Assembly: GCA_003235365.1 (NCBI GenBank)
Contig: QJWJ01000042.1
Location: 1 to 61,300 of the forward strand
Reading direction: 5' to 3'
DNA length: 61,300 nt
From: Deltaproteobacteria bacterium
Lineage (GTDB): Bacteria > Myxococcota_A > Polyangia > Polyangiales > Polyangiaceae
How positions within the stretch are numbered: the first letter of the stretch is position 1; each line of letters opens with the position of its first letter. This document shows positions 9,085 through 18,832 of this stretch, in pieces. Under the pieces are notes generated by a model. The model had not been told where the DNA came from. It worked only from the letters and a program-made list of their open reading frames with translations, and searched no databases. The translations under genes and the position numbers were made by a program.

Positions 9085-9099
9085 ATCGAAAGACTTGGC

Positions 9100-10152
9100 G
9101 TGACCAGAGCACCGATCGGCTTGTCAATTCGAGCAATCGTCTCGACCTGTCGTGCATTCGGCGTTGAGGTTGGGGCTCGGTGGGTGCTGCGCGTGGGCTT
9201 GGTCCTGTCGATGAGCCTCGGGGCGTTCCCGGTGATGGCACAGTCTCCGCCGTGCGACGAGTCGGCGGGTGAGCCCGAGGAGTCGTCTGCTCAAGCCTCC
9301 GTTTCCACGGGCGCCAGGACGTCAGAGCATCCGGCGATGCAGAAGGCGCGACTGCACATCGATCTGGGCGAGCAGCTCTTTGCCGAGTGCAACTACGAGG
9401 CAGCGATTGGCGAGTTCACCCGGGCCTACGAACTGCTCGACGGTCACCCCCAGCGCTATCAGGCGCTGTTCAACATCGCGCTCTGTGAGCAGAAACTCTT
9501 TCGCTACGCTCGGGCCTTCGGGACCTTCACTCGTGCCTGGGATGAAGGTGGCAACTCCTCGGTGGATGCCAGCGCCCTTCGCGAAAGCATCGCCGCGCTG
9601 CGCCAGGTCCTGGTCGTCCTCGAGATCAGCAGCAATACCCAGGTCCAGGTGTGGGTGGACGACTTGCTGGTTGGACAGGCGCCGGGTGCCGTGACCATCG
9701 AAGGTGGACGACACACGGTCGAAGTGCGCGCGCGCGGCTTCGAACCTGTCAAGCGCGAGCTGCGGGTCGCCGCCGGCAGTCGTTATCCCGTCGATTTCAC
9801 TTTGACGCCGATCGACACGAGCGACGGCATCGCACCGGCGTGGTTTTGGACGGGCATCGCGACGAGCGTGGCTGCTACCGGGGTTGGCGTCACCTTAGGG
9901 GTTCTTGCGAGGCGCAAGCACGACGATGCTGCGAGTGAACCGCTCCTTGCCGACCGCAACGACCAGCGTGAGATCGACAATCTGGCGCTCAGTGCCGACA
10001 TCGCGTTCGGCGCCGCCGGCATCCTGGCCCTGACCAGCGGGGTGCTCTACTTCATCACGGACTGGGGCTCGGAGCCCGACGGATCCCAGTTGACGGTTGG
10101 ATTCGCACTCGATGGCGATCGTACCGTCGGCATGCTTCACGGGGCATTCTGA
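9100..10152 (+). CDS. TPR and PEGA-domain envelope protein
   Basis: A 350-residue protein. A long N-terminal signal peptide ends near GAFPVMAQS. Residues about 80-165 form tetratricopeptide-like helices (EQLFAECNYEAAIGEFTRAY, FNIALCEQKLFRYARAFGTF). Residues about 170-225 form a PEGA-type beta module (QVWVDDLLVGQAPGAVTIE, then HTVEVRARGFEPVKREL). Two hydrophobic segments follow (about 233-255 and 290-310), so the C-terminus is in the membrane. Proteins of this build usually sit next to Hanks kinases in Polyangiales, as here, and are thought to act in the periplasm. The role is unknown. It probably forms an operon with the kinase at 7606. Confidence 0.75.
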   Translation: MTRAPIGLSIRAIVSTCRAFGVEVGARWVLRVGLVLSMSLGAFPVMAQSPPCDESAGEPEESSAQASVSTGARTSEHPAMQKARLHIDLGEQLFAECNYEAAIGEFTRAYELLDGHPQRYQALFNIALCEQKLFRYARAFGTFTRAWDEGGNSSVDASALRESIAALRQVLVVLEISSNTQVQVWVDDLLVGQAPGAVTIEGGRHTVEVRARGFEPVKRELRVAAGSRYPVDFTLTPIDTSDGIAPAWFWTGIATSVAATGVGVTLGVLARRKHDDAASEPLLADRNDQREIDNLALSADIAFGAAGILALTSGVLYFITDWGSEPDGSQLTVGFALDGDRTVGMLHGAF

Positions 10153-10180
10153 TGCGGAGCGGACGAACGCCTCGAGCAGC

Positions 10181-10328
10181 AATCACGTTGACTGCTGCGA
10201 CAAAGCAAACACCTGGGGCACCGAGCTGCGCGCAAAGGGAATCGACGGTGGCGCCGAGAAACGCCCTCACCGATCCCAGAGCGATCTTTCGGGGCAATTC
10301 CGTGTGGTGGCAAGCGGATCGGTGCTCT
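10181..10328. repeat. 148-bp dispersed element, copy A
   Basis: This stretch aligns without any gap to 39725-39872: I count 114 identical bases of 148. Both copies contain fully conserved blocks (CCGAGCTGCG, ACGCCCTCAC, GGTGCTCT). Read on the minus strand, the two copies share a peptide pattern EHRSAC..TE.PRKIA followed by VRAF.GAT and C.QLGA. In this copy the central hairpin is imperfect. It lies between the TPR/PEGA gene and the lipoprotein that starts at 10347. Confidence 0.8.
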
Positions 10329-10346
10329 AGCGGCCGGGTCGAGCGA

Positions 10347-12062
10347 ATGGATCTGCGCGGTTGGTGCTTGTTGTTCGGCGTTTTGTCAGGGTGCAGTCTC
10401 AGCCTCGACGATCTCAATCTCGTCGAGTGTAAGAGCAACGAAGCGTGCGCACCGCTGAACGAAACGTTGAACGACGATGCCTGTGAACGCTACCAGTGCC
10501 GCGCCGACGGGATCGGATGCGAACTGCAGCCCAGAGACGTCGATGGTGACGGCGCAGTAGACGGTCGCTGCGCCTCGGTGGCCAGCGGCGCGCCGCTGGA
10601 CTGCGACGATTCCGACAGGCGGCGTCACCCCGACCACGACGAAGTATGCGACGGTATCGACAACGATTGCGACGGCGTCATCGACGAGAACGTGCTGAGG
10701 CCTGCGGCCTCGAGCGAGGAGCTACTCGCCGGTTTGCCTGATCGCGGCGTGGTTCGCTTCGGTCCCGCGCGAGAAGGGCGCCTCCCACTCACTGCGTATG
10801 AGCGTTTCGCCGTATTGTCGGGCGTTCAGCAAGTTGAGCTCGATCAGCTCACACCCTGGGCGCATTGCCCCACCGCGCGCGATCGAGACGCCGGCCCCAA
10901 ATGCCAGATCGATGAACTCGTCGTCGCGCAGGGGGCGTCGACGTGGATCGCCGTTGGCGTGAATACGAGTGGCGCCGCGGAGGGGCAGCTTCGGCTCGGC
11001 ACACTCGAGCCTCGAGGCCCCAGCCTGCAGGCGACGGGCCCTGTCGAGCGAGCCAATACTTTTCTCGGTATCGATGTGCAAGCCGCGCCAGCGCGGCCAG
11101 CGAGCGGCGCTCATCACCCGGACACACCGGGGGCCGCACGACCTGCGCTTTCGTTGATTGAGCCGCCAGGGCAAGCACTGCAGGGGCTGGTTGCTTGGCT
11201 GGGTGATCGCGTCGAACGGCCGCGCTGTGGAGATGGGCAGAGTGTACCGGTACAGGCGCTGGGGATCTGGGTCGAAGAGGGCGACAACGAGGCCGCTTGG
11301 GTGCAGGGAACCGACGGCGCGACGCCGACCACTCTGGGCTTCAGCCGCGGCGGTGGTGCTCCCGCCGTTGCCGTCTGGCCGGGCTCTCCCGCTGATCGTG
11401 GACATTTTCTCGCGTTCGCGACGTCAGAGGGGGAGCTGGAGTTGCACTTCGTCGCGCCGCTCGACCTCTCGAAGGCTGCGCCCGACCTGGCCGTCGGTGA
11501 CGGCTTTCGCCTTCACGCCTCGTCCCCTGACCACGTGAGCATCGCTCCCGCGACGGCCCTGACAAACGTCTGCGGAGACCGGTTGGGACTGTCCATAGGC
11601 CTCACTTGGCTCGAACGGTGTGGAGAGCAGGACGCTCGAGTGATGTTCACAAGTGTCGGCTATTTGCCAGAGTCGGAAGTCTTCTGCGAGCATCACCCCC
11701 CGGTGGAGCTCGCTCGCGCTGCCGCAACGGGCAGCGATGTGCGCCCGACTCTGGCCTACGTCGAACAGGGGATGCTGCAGCGCGGCGTGAAGCGAAATGG
11801 AACGGTCGTAGACGAATACAACGACGGCGGTTGGGTCATCGCTTGGTCTGCCGAGGACGAAATTGCGGCGAGAATCGTCGGGGCGCGAATCAGCGAAGTG
11901 GATGGCGAGCGGCTGGACGCGGAGCCGGTGCCGTTGAGTGTGTCCTACGCAGATGTCGCTGCCCCCACACTCTATACCGCCGACGGCGGTGCTCAAATTT
12001 ACTTAGCCTATCAAGTTGAGGCGCGCATGCTCGGAGCGCCGGTGCTGTCCTGCGTAAAGTAG
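10347..12062 (+). CDS. MopE-like secreted lipoprotein
   Basis: I start this 571-residue protein at the ATG at 10347, which gives a short signal peptide ending in the lipobox GVLSGC. The frame is open back to 10152, but that part lies in the 148-bp element. Residues about 25-115 are Cys- and Asp-rich and contain the MopE-type metal-binding motif (DCDDSDRRRHPD, then [16 protein letters not shown]). MopE of Methylococcus is a surface copper-binding protein, but in myxobacteria the motif is widespread and its ligand, calcium or another metal, is not settled. The rest, about 450 residues, is beta-rich and unrecognised. Repeated aromatic and DGG segments suggest a propeller, which is a guess. Confidence 0.75.
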   Translation: MDLRGWCLLFGVLSGCSLSLDDLNLVECKSNEACAPLNETLNDDACERYQCRADGIGCELQPRDVDGDGAVDGRCASVASGAPLDCDDSDRRRHPDHDEVCDGIDNDCDGVIDENVLRPAASSEELLAGLPDRGVVRFGPAREGRLPLTAYERFAVLSGVQQVELDQLTPWAHCPTARDRDAGPKCQIDELVVAQGASTWIAVGVNTSGAAEGQLRLGTLEPRGPSLQATGPVERANTFLGIDVQAAPARPASGAHHPDTPGAARPALSLIEPPGQALQGLVAWLGDRVERPRCGDGQSVPVQALGIWVEEGDNEAAWVQGTDGATPTTLGFSRGGGAPAVAVWPGSPADRGHFLAFATSEGELELHFVAPLDLSKAAPDLAVGDGFRLHASSPDHVSIAPATALTNVCGDRLGLSIGLTWLERCGEQDARVMFTSVGYLPESEVFCEHHPPVELARAAATGSDVRPTLAYVEQGMLQRGVKRNGTVVDEYNDGGWVIAWSAEDEIAARIVGARISEVDGERLDAEPVPLSVSYADVAAPTLYTADGGAQIYLAYQVEARMLGAPVLSCVK

Positions 12063-12252
12063 CCAGATGGGCTACGAACCGAACTGATACTGGACCGACA
12101 CCGAACCAATCGCGATCTCAAAAACGCTCTGATCCTACGCAAACGCCGCATTCGCGTGTGGCACGTCGTTTGCTCATTTGGCCAATGCGCTCGGTCGACG
12201 GTTTGCCTCAGCGGCACTCCGTGTTAACGCGGCTGAGCAGCGGAGGACGCAG

Positions 12253-15200
12253 ATGCACAACACGAGAATCCTTTTGAGCTTGCTGGCGGTGTTCACAATG
12301 AGCGCCGCATGCGTGTCGACCGACGGTGCCCACGTTGAGAACGACCCCGAGCAATCCGACGACGGTGGGACTGACGGGGACGATGCCGGTGCGGTGTGCA
12401 GAAAAGACAGTCAGTGCTCCGACGGTCGCTTCTGCAATGGCGTGGAGCGTTGTGATCCTGATTCGGCCTACGCGGATGAACTCGGTTGCGTCCGTGGCAA
12501 GATTGCGTGTCCGGACCGAGCCTGCGACGAGACCAATCGCGAGTGTGTTGCGTGCTCCGAGGAAGCCGACATCGATGGCGACGGGCACGAATCGACGAGC
12601 TGTGGCGGCAACGACTGCAACGACAACGATCCGACGACATTTCCCGGCAACGTCGAGGTGTGTGATCCGGACAACCACGACGAAGATTGCGATCCCGACA
12701 CGTTCGGCGACCTCGATGCCGACGGCGATCGAGCCGTCAGTGATCAGTGTTGCAACGTCAACGAAGACGGGGATTTGCGTTGCGGTACGGACTGCGACGA
12801 TACCGATCTCGCGCGACATCCGAAACAACCGGAGTTCTGCGACAACAAAGACAACGATTGCGATGGCGAGATCGACAACGATCCGGGTCCAGTGCCGTGG
12901 TACGCCGATGAGGACGAGGACTTGTACGGCGCTGGAGAGATGCTGAGCCTGTCCTGCTCGCCCATTCCCGGCGCGTCGGTTCTCAAGTCCGATTGTGACG
13001 ATTCCGAGTCCTCGCGTCATCCGGGCCAGCTGGACATCTGTGACGGCATCGACAACGACTGTGACGGCTCCACGGATGAAGACTGCCGTGAAGCAGACTG
13101 GGACGGCGACGGGCAGCTCGACGATGATGACGATGACGACGACAACGACTTCGTCAAAGATGAAGATGACGGGTGCCCTCGCGGCAAAGTCGACTGGATC
13201 CCCGATCCCGTGAACGACGCCGACAACGACGGCTGCCACGACGAAGACGAGGATGATGACGACGACAACGACGGCGTGAGAGATCGGGACGACGACTACC
13301 CGACCGACCCGCTGCTCTGTGGCGATCGCGATCAGGATACCTCTGACGACTGCGCTGCTGGAGGCGAGCCCGACGTTGGCAACGATGGGCCGGATTACGA
13401 TGGCGACGGCCGCTGCGACGACGGCGATGACGATGACGACAACGACCGCGTCAACGATGTCGACGACGACTGCCCGATGGGTGAACTCGGCTGGACGTCG
13501 GATGCCGAAAGCGATCCAGACGGGGACGGCTGCGACGACCGGAACACGCCGGTGCCTGCCGGCGACGACCGAGATGGCGATGGCGTTGCTGACGATGAGG
13601 ACATTGCTCCGGACGACCCCACCGTCTGTCGAGACGTCGATGCGGACGGCTGCGACGACTGCTCACAGCGCGGAGCTGATGGCAGCGGTGGCGACGTTGC
13701 AGATGACGGCGCCGATTTGGATGACGACGGCTTGTGCGACGCGGGGGACCCCGATCTGGATGACGACGGTGTGGCCAATACCGACGACCGCGATCCGAGC
13801 GACGCCTCGCGCTGCCGCGATGTCGACGCGGACGGTTGTGACGACTGTACCGTGACGGCTTCGGATGGGAGCGGGGGTGATCCGGCCAACGACGGTCCTG
13901 ACGCCAACATGGACGGGATCTGTGATGTGGGGGAAAGCGACATCGACGCGGATGGCGTGGCAAACGACGAGGACAGTCACCCCAGCGACGCGAGTCGCTG
14001 CCGGGACGCCGATGCGGACGGGTGCGATGACTGTGCCACTACACGTGCCGACGGCAGCGGGGGAGATCCGGCGAACGACGGTGCCGATCGCGACGCCGAC
14101 GGTACCTGCGACGTCGGGGACGACGATCAAGACGGCGACGGTGTCGTGAATGGCGCCGATGCGTGTCCACTGGGGGAAATCGGTTGGACTTCTGGTCCGT
14201 CCACCGATGCCGATGCAGACGGCTGTCGCGACGCCACCGAGGACGTTTGCCCCGGCGATGCAGCCAACGACTGCGCGCCAGCGGAAGGCACGATCTTCTC
14301 GGAAGACTTCGAAGACGATCCTCGCTGGTTCGCAGACAATGGTCAGTGGGCTGTGGGGGAGAGCAACAACGCCCCCTCCGCGACTCACGTGGCGGCCACC
14401 AACCCAAATGGGAACTACACCGGAACGGACAGCAGGTTCATCAGTCAGAACATCGAACTGCCTCAGATTGCGGGCGATCAGATGTTGGAGCTGCGGTTCA
14501 TGAACTGGTTCCGCTTCAGCGGGGCGACGAAGGGCTACGTTCAGGTCCAAGAACGGCCAGCGCAGGACGATTCTGACTGGATCACCGTGGGCAGTGGCGT
14601 CGGTGGCGACGGCGCGACATGGACGGAAACGGCGCGCGACTTGAGCGACTACGCGGGCAAGACGGTGCGCATCGGGTTCTTGTTCGACTACGTGGACGGC
14701 TCTGCCAACACCGGTTGGTACATCGACGATGTGACCATCGCGGTTCGTGCGAGCACGATCGTCGTGGATGGGGTGACGGGTTATCACGAGAGCTTCGAAG
14801 ACGACACGCATCGATGGTGGGCCGAACAAGGCCTGTGGGACGTGGCGGTGAGAACCGGTGCCACGGATGGCACCCGGATCGCGGGGACCAACACGGGTGG
14901 CAACTACACGGGAACCGACAGCCGCTTCATCTCACCCGCGCTCGAGCTGCCGAGCGTGTCGAGCGAACAGGTGCTCGAGCTCACCTTCGACCAATGGTTC
15001 CGTCTGAGCGCAGCAACGAATGGTTCGGTTCAGGTTCAGGAACGGACGGGTCCGGGGCAGTGGGGAGCGTGGGCGACCATCGGCGGGAACGTCACCGGTG
15101 ATGGTGCGACGTGGACAGAAACGCTCCGCGACTTGAGCGCGTATGCGGGCAAGACGGTGCGGATTGCGTTCCTCTTCGACTACGTGGACGGCTCCGCCAA

Positions 15201-15735
15201 CACGGGTTGGTCCATCGACGACGTGACCATCGCGGTTCGTGCGAGCACGATCGTCGTGGATGGGGTGACGGGTTATCACGAGAGCTTCGAAGACGACACC
15301 CATCGGTGGTGGGCCGAACGAGGCCTGTGGGACGTGGCGGTGAGAACCGGTGCCACGGATGGCACCCGGATCGCGGGGACCAACACGGGTGGCAACTACA
15401 CGGGAACCGACAGCCGTTTCATCTCACCCGTCCTCGAGCTGCCGACTATCGCCTCGGGGCAGGCGCTGGCACTGTGGTTCGATCAATGGTTTCGTTTGAG
15501 CGGCAATACCGTCGGGCGCGTCGAGGTTCAGCAGCTCGATTCCCAAGGTGTATGGGGTGACTGGGAACCCGTCGGCGCTGACATCAGCGGCGATGGCGCC
15601 ACGTGGACCGCGGCACGACGCGATCTGAGCAGCTACGCAGGCAGTGCGGTGAGGATCGGGTTCTTGTTCGACTACGTGGACGGCTCCGCCAACACCGGCT
15701 GGAGCATCGACAACGTCGAGATCCTGACCGAATAG
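12253..15735 (+). CDS. Large Ca-binding-type lipoprotein with three MAM-like repeats
   Basis: A lipoprotein of about 1160 residues. The start at 12253 follows GGAGGACGCAG, and the signal peptide ends in TMSAAC (lipid Cys 20). After MopE-type Cys/Asp motifs ([23 protein letters not shown]) come some 400 residues of Asp-rich units such as DADADGCRD and [12 protein letters not shown] that resemble thrombospondin type 3 calcium-binding repeats. From about 14290 follow three tandem units of 164 residues, each with a FEDD start, [12 protein letters not shown], a W-rich strand and GSANTGW.IDDV. They resemble MAM/jelly-roll modules found after secreted peptidase or adhesin domains. Units two and three are nearly identical. 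I infer a long surface protein stabilised by calcium. The upstream alternative start at 12178 would break the signal peptide. Confidence 0.8.
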   Translation: MHNTRILLSLLAVFTMSAACVSTDGAHVENDPEQSDDGGTDGDDAGAVCRKDSQCSDGRFCNGVERCDPDSAYADELGCVRGKIACPDRACDETNRECVACSEEADIDGDGHESTSCGGNDCNDNDPTTFPGNVEVCDPDNHDEDCDPDTFGDLDADGDRAVSDQCCNVNEDGDLRCGTDCDDTDLARHPKQPEFCDNKDNDCDGEIDNDPGPVPWYADEDEDLYGAGEMLSLSCSPIPGASVLKSDCDDSESSRHPGQLDICDGIDNDCDGSTDEDCREADWDGDGQLDDDDDDDDNDFVKDEDDGCPRGKVDWIPDPVNDADNDGCHDEDEDDDDDNDGVRDRDDDYPTDPLLCGDRDQDTSDDCAAGGEPDVGNDGPDYDGDGRCDDGDDDDDNDRVNDVDDDCPMGELGWTSDAESDPDGDGCDDRNTPVPAGDDRDGDGVADDEDIAPDDPTVCRDVDADGCDDCSQRGADGSGGDVADDGADLDDDGLCDAGDPDLDDDGVANTDDRDPSDASRCRDVDADGCDDCTVTASDGSGGDPANDGPDANMDGICDVGESDIDADGVANDEDSHPSDASRCRDADADGCDDCATTRADGSGGDPANDGADRDADGTCDVGDDDQDGDGVVNGADACPLGEIGWTSGPSTDADADGCRDATEDVCPGDAANDCAPAEGTIFSEDFEDDPRWFADNGQWAVGESNNAPSATHVAATNPNGNYTGTDSRFISQNIELPQIAGDQMLELRFMNWFRFSGATKGYVQVQERPAQDDSDWITVGSGVGGDGATWTETARDLSDYAGKTVRIGFLFDYVDGSANTGWYIDDVTIAVRASTIVVDGVTGYHESFEDDTHRWWAEQGLWDVAVRTGATDGTRIAGTNTGGNYTGTDSRFISPALELPSVSSEQVLELTFDQWFRLSAATNGSVQVQERTGPGQWGAWATIGGNVTGDGATWTETLRDLSAYAGKTVRIAFLFDYVDGSANTGWSIDDVTIAVRASTIVVDGVTGYHESFEDDTHRWWAERGLWDVAVRTGATDGTRIAGTNTGGNYTGTDSRFISPVLELPTIASGQALALWFDQWFRLSGNTVGRVEVQQLDSQGVWGDWEPVGADISGDGATWTAARRDLSSYAGSAVRIGFLFDYVDGSANTGWSIDNVEILTE
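14731..15430 (+). repeat. Near-identical 208-bp segments, 492 bp apart, within the gene
   Basis: Bases 14731-14938 and 15223-15430 differ at only about four positions. The offset of 492 bp equals one 164-residue protein repeat. The first unit (from about 14290) is clearly more diverged. This suggests recent duplication or gene conversion and makes the region prone to unequal recombination or assembly collapse. Confidence 0.85.
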
Positions 15736-16039
15736 CGAGTCGCACCGAAGGCCGCCCTGGCTTGTGCGTGCGTGTGCCTCTGGTGCGAAGAATCGGGATA
15801 CCCGTCAGCGTGTCTCCTGGCACCCTATGCCAAGACCGCTCCGTTTGACGCTGGCGGGAAACGTACGGCTGTCGAGGAATCCTCGCCTCCGGCTGCGTCT
15901 CGGGTCTCAGGGGCAACACGCAGGCTTTGTCTCTCTCGTGTCGGTAGCGTGTTTCGTTGCTGCAACATTTACGCGCGACGTTTTGTGCGCTGCGCGTACC
16001 ACACCCCTGGCGTACCGTCGACAGAGATGGAGGTCCCCC
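15736..16039 (+). promoter_or_regulatory. Upstream region of hcp with two short dyads
   Basis: This 304-bp spacer holds no convincing gene. It carries two perfect palindromes: CGAGGA-A-TCCTCG (15873-15885) and GTTGC-T-GCAAC (15956-15966). The second ends 73 bases before the hcp ATG and could be an operator for a nitric-oxide or redox regulator. It is not a canonical FNR/DNR site (TTGAT-N4-ATCAA). A good Shine-Dalgarno sequence (GGAGG, 16029-16033) precedes the ATG. Confidence 0.35.
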
Positions 16040-17740
16040 ATGTTCTGCTACCAGTGTGAACAAACTACCCGCAGCTCAAATGGTGCTGACGGCTGCTCTT
16101 CCGACGTGGGCAATTGCGGCAAGACCCGTGAGACGTCGGACCTTCAAGACCTGCTGATCTACGCCGTGAAAGGGATCGCCCAATACGATTGGAAGGCGCG
16201 AAAACTCGGCGAAGGAGATCGGGAAGCAGCGCGCTTCATTCTCCACGCGATGTTTACGACGCTCACCAACGTCAACTTCGACTCGAATCGCTTCGTCGCT
16301 TTACTACGTGAGGCGGCGAAACACCGTGATCGGGCTCGCGCGGGCTACGAGGCAGCCAGTGATCACGCGGGGCGGCCCACGGAAACGATCACGGGGCCGG
16401 CGTGTTGGCAGATCCCGAGCGATGCGAGACGAGCTTTGGAGCAGGCACATCTCGGTGCCGTGCGGTTCGGCCTCGAGAAGGTAGGCGAAGACGTGGTCGG
16501 CCTGCGGGCGCTCGTGCTGTACGGGGTCAAAGGCGTTTGCGCGTACGCTTATCACGCTCTGCAGCTGGGGCAGGAGGACGACGCGGTTTACGAAGAAATC
16601 GAGCGTACCCTGGCGGTTCTCGCGTTGGACCCGACGGACGTTGACGAGCTGCTCGCTTTGGCGCTTGCTCTGGGCAAGACCAATCTCCGGGTGATGGAGT
16701 TACTGGATCACGGTCACCGCGAGCGTTTCGGCGTGCCCGAACCCACGAGCGTGCGTACGACTCCGGTTCGCGGTCGAGCGATCCTCGTCAGTGGACACGA
16801 TTTCGTCGAACTCGAAGCCCTGCTGAAGCAAACGGAAGGCTCGGGCATCAACGTTTATACTCACGGGGAGATGTTGCCGGCGCACAGCTATCCCGGTTTG
16901 CGCCAGTACGAGCACCTGGTCGGGAACTACGGCGGCGCATGGCAAGACCAGCAGCGCGATTTCGCGGCGTTTCCCGGACCGATCCTGATGACGTCCAATT
17001 GCATCATCGAGCCTGGCCCCGCCTACAAGCGTCGTATCTTCACCAGCGGGCCTGTCGGGTGGCCCGGCGTTCGACATCTGGGCGGCCACGATTTCATTCC
17101 ACTCGTTGCGGCAGCAAAAGCATTGCCCGGGTTTGCCGCTGACGTCGCCCCCGCTCACATCACCGTGGGCTTCGGACGCGAAGCCGTCTTGGGAGTGGCG
17201 GACGTGGTCATCGATGCCGTCAGGTCAGGTGCCGTGAAGCACTTCTTCCTCGTCGGCGGTTGCGACGGTGCCGCCACCGGTCGAAACTACTACTCCGAGT
17301 TCGTCGAGCGCGCCCCGCAAGACTCGGTCGTGATGACGCTTGGATGTGCCAAGTTCCGCTTCAACGATCGCGACATGGGCGAGATCGGGGGGATCCCGCG
17401 TCTGTTGGACATCGGGCAGTGCAACGATAGCTATTCCGCGGTTCAGATCGCGTCGGCCCTCGCCGGTGCATTCGAATGTGGGGTGAACGATCTCCCGCTG
17501 TCGCTGGTCATATCCTGGTTCGAGCAGAAGGCCGCGGCAGTTCTGCTGTCGTTACTCTCTCTCGGCGTCAAGGGCATCCGCCTCGGTCCCACGTTGCCGG
17601 CGTTCATCACCGCACCGGTTCTTCAGCGCCTGGTCGAGGCATTCGACATCAAACCCATCACCACCGCCACTGCCGATCTGAACGCGATTCTGGGTACGTC
17701 AGGCGCCACGAATGACGCCGCCCATCCCGCCGCCGAATGA
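16040..17740 (+). CDS. hcp: Hybrid cluster protein (hydroxylamine reductase)
   Basis: A 566-residue hybrid cluster protein, close to the usual 550. The N-terminal Cys set MFCYQCEQT (Cys 3, Cys 6), Cys 19 and Cys 26 matches the type that binds a [2Fe-2S] or [4Fe-4S] cluster; its CX2CX12CX6C spacing is one residue longer than in E. coli Hcp. The hybrid-cluster ligands lie in [52 protein letters not shown] and WFEQKAAAV. Hcp reduces hydroxylamine in vitro and acts as an anaerobic nitric oxide reductase and nitrosylase in cells. The reductase gene starts 15 bases downstream. I chose the ATG at 16040 because the conserved MFCYQC start and a GGAGG site fix it, although the frame is open further upstream. 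Confidence 0.95.
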   Translation: MFCYQCEQTTRSSNGADGCSSDVGNCGKTRETSDLQDLLIYAVKGIAQYDWKARKLGEGDREAARFILHAMFTTLTNVNFDSNRFVALLREAAKHRDRARAGYEAASDHAGRPTETITGPACWQIPSDARRALEQAHLGAVRFGLEKVGEDVVGLRALVLYGVKGVCAYAYHALQLGQEDDAVYEEIERTLAVLALDPTDVDELLALALALGKTNLRVMELLDHGHRERFGVPEPTSVRTTPVRGRAILVSGHDFVELEALLKQTEGSGINVYTHGEMLPAHSYPGLRQYEHLVGNYGGAWQDQQRDFAAFPGPILMTSNCIIEPGPAYKRRIFTSGPVGWPGVRHLGGHDFIPLVAAAKALPGFAADVAPAHITVGFGREAVLGVADVVIDAVRSGAVKHFFLVGGCDGAATGRNYYSEFVERAPQDSVVMTLGCAKFRFNDRDMGEIGGIPRLLDIGQCNDSYSAVQIASALAGAFECGVNDLPLSLVISWFEQKAAAVLLSLLSLGVKGIRLGPTLPAFITAPVLQRLVEAFDIKPITTATADLNAILGTSGATNDAAHPAAE

Positions 17741-17755
17741 CGACCAGGGTTTCAG

Positions 17756-18817
17756 ATGAATCCAACCAAGCCGTCCGCTTCGTACGAGGTTCAGATTGTC
17801 ACACGGGACGGAGCATCGCTGTCGTTGGACTGCGCTGGCGACGAAACACTGTTGGCCGCCGCCACGCGCGCTGAGCTGCGCGTCCCCGCGGTTTGTCGTG
17901 AAGGAACGTGCGGCTCGTGTCGCGGTCGCTGTCGAAGCGGGGACTACGAAGTGGCGACGCACAGCGAAAGCGCCCTGAGCGCGGAGGATGCCGCGGACGG
18001 TGCGATCTTGCTGTGTCGGACACACGCGCGTGGAGCGCTGGTCGTGGAGTTGGATAGTGACCTCGCGATGCTGCAAGCGCCGCCTCCAGCGTTCGGGACG
18101 TGTCGCGTCGCCAGCGTCAGAGATCTCGGCGGTGAGATCCGCCAACTCGACCTGACCGTGGATCTCGATGAAGGAGGCGACCTGGCAGCGATGTTCGAAC
18201 CGGGTCAGTTCATGGAACTGCAAGTGCCCCAAACCGATAGCTGGCGGGCGTATTCACTCGCGAACGCGCCGAACTGGTCCGGAGAATTCTCGTTTCTCGT
18301 TCGGCTGCAGCCGGATGGGCTGTTCAGCACTTGGTTGAAGAACGTCGCGGCTCCCGGAGACGCAATCAGAGTGCGGGGGCCGTCGGGTCACTTGGCTTTG
18401 AACAGTCAAACGCTTCGCCGACACGTTCTCGTTGCTGGCGGAACGGGGCTCGCTCCGTTCCTGTCGATGCTGCGCAACATGACCGAACTGGGAGAATCGC
18501 GTCCCATCACGCTCTACTTCGGGGTTACGAAGCTCGAGGATCTGTTTGCGCTCGATCAATTGGAGGTAGTCAAGCAGTTGCTGCCCGAGCTGCAAGTCAT
18601 CGTATGCGTCTGGGATGCGAGTGACGGCTGGGGTGGCTTTTGCGGCAACGTCGTGGATGCGTTCGAGCGAGCGTTGGCAACTTCCGATCCGACGGTGGGG
18701 GTTCCCGACTGGGAGGTTTACGTCTGCGGGCCGCCTGCTGTCGTCGATGGCATCACCCACGCCGCGCGTCGCGCCGGGATCCCCCTGAGCCGAGTTCACA
18801 GCGAACGTTTCGTGTGA
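17756..18817 (+). CDS. NADH reductase partner of Hcp, ferredoxin domain first
   Basis: A 353-residue flavoprotein reductase. Residues 1-95 form a plant-type [2Fe-2S] domain (Cys 47, 52, 55 and 87 in CREGTCGSC and LLCRTH). The FAD domain follows (WRAYSLAN), then the NAD domain (AGGTGLAPFLSM, and VYVCGPPAVVDG near the end). Domain order Fd-FAD-NAD is that of BenC/MmoC-type oxygenase reductases, whereas E. coli Hcr has its ferredoxin domain at the C-terminus. Its place 15 bases after hcp argues that it feeds electrons from NADH to Hcp, so it is a functional Hcr of different architecture. The role is inferred from position. Confidence 0.85.
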   Translation: MNPTKPSASYEVQIVTRDGASLSLDCAGDETLLAAATRAELRVPAVCREGTCGSCRGRCRSGDYEVATHSESALSAEDAADGAILLCRTHARGALVVELDSDLAMLQAPPPAFGTCRVASVRDLGGEIRQLDLTVDLDEGGDLAAMFEPGQFMELQVPQTDSWRAYSLANAPNWSGEFSFLVRLQPDGLFSTWLKNVAAPGDAIRVRGPSGHLALNSQTLRRHVLVAGGTGLAPFLSMLRNMTELGESRPITLYFGVTKLEDLFALDQLEVVKQLLPELQVIVCVWDASDGWGGFCGNVVDAFERALATSDPTVGVPDWEVYVCGPPAVVDGITHAARRAGIPLSRVHSERFV

Positions 18818-18832
18818 GTCAGGAAGGAGCGT

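Noticed and set aside
12208..14829. Long minus-strand frames of 343 and 388 codons
   Set aside because: They are the antisense of GAC/GAT-rich codons of the plus-strand calcium-type lipoprotein, giving Val/Ile-rich nonsense.
15764..16039. Upstream extension of hcp
   Set aside because: The conserved N-terminal Cys motif begins at the ATG at 16040 with a GGAGG site.
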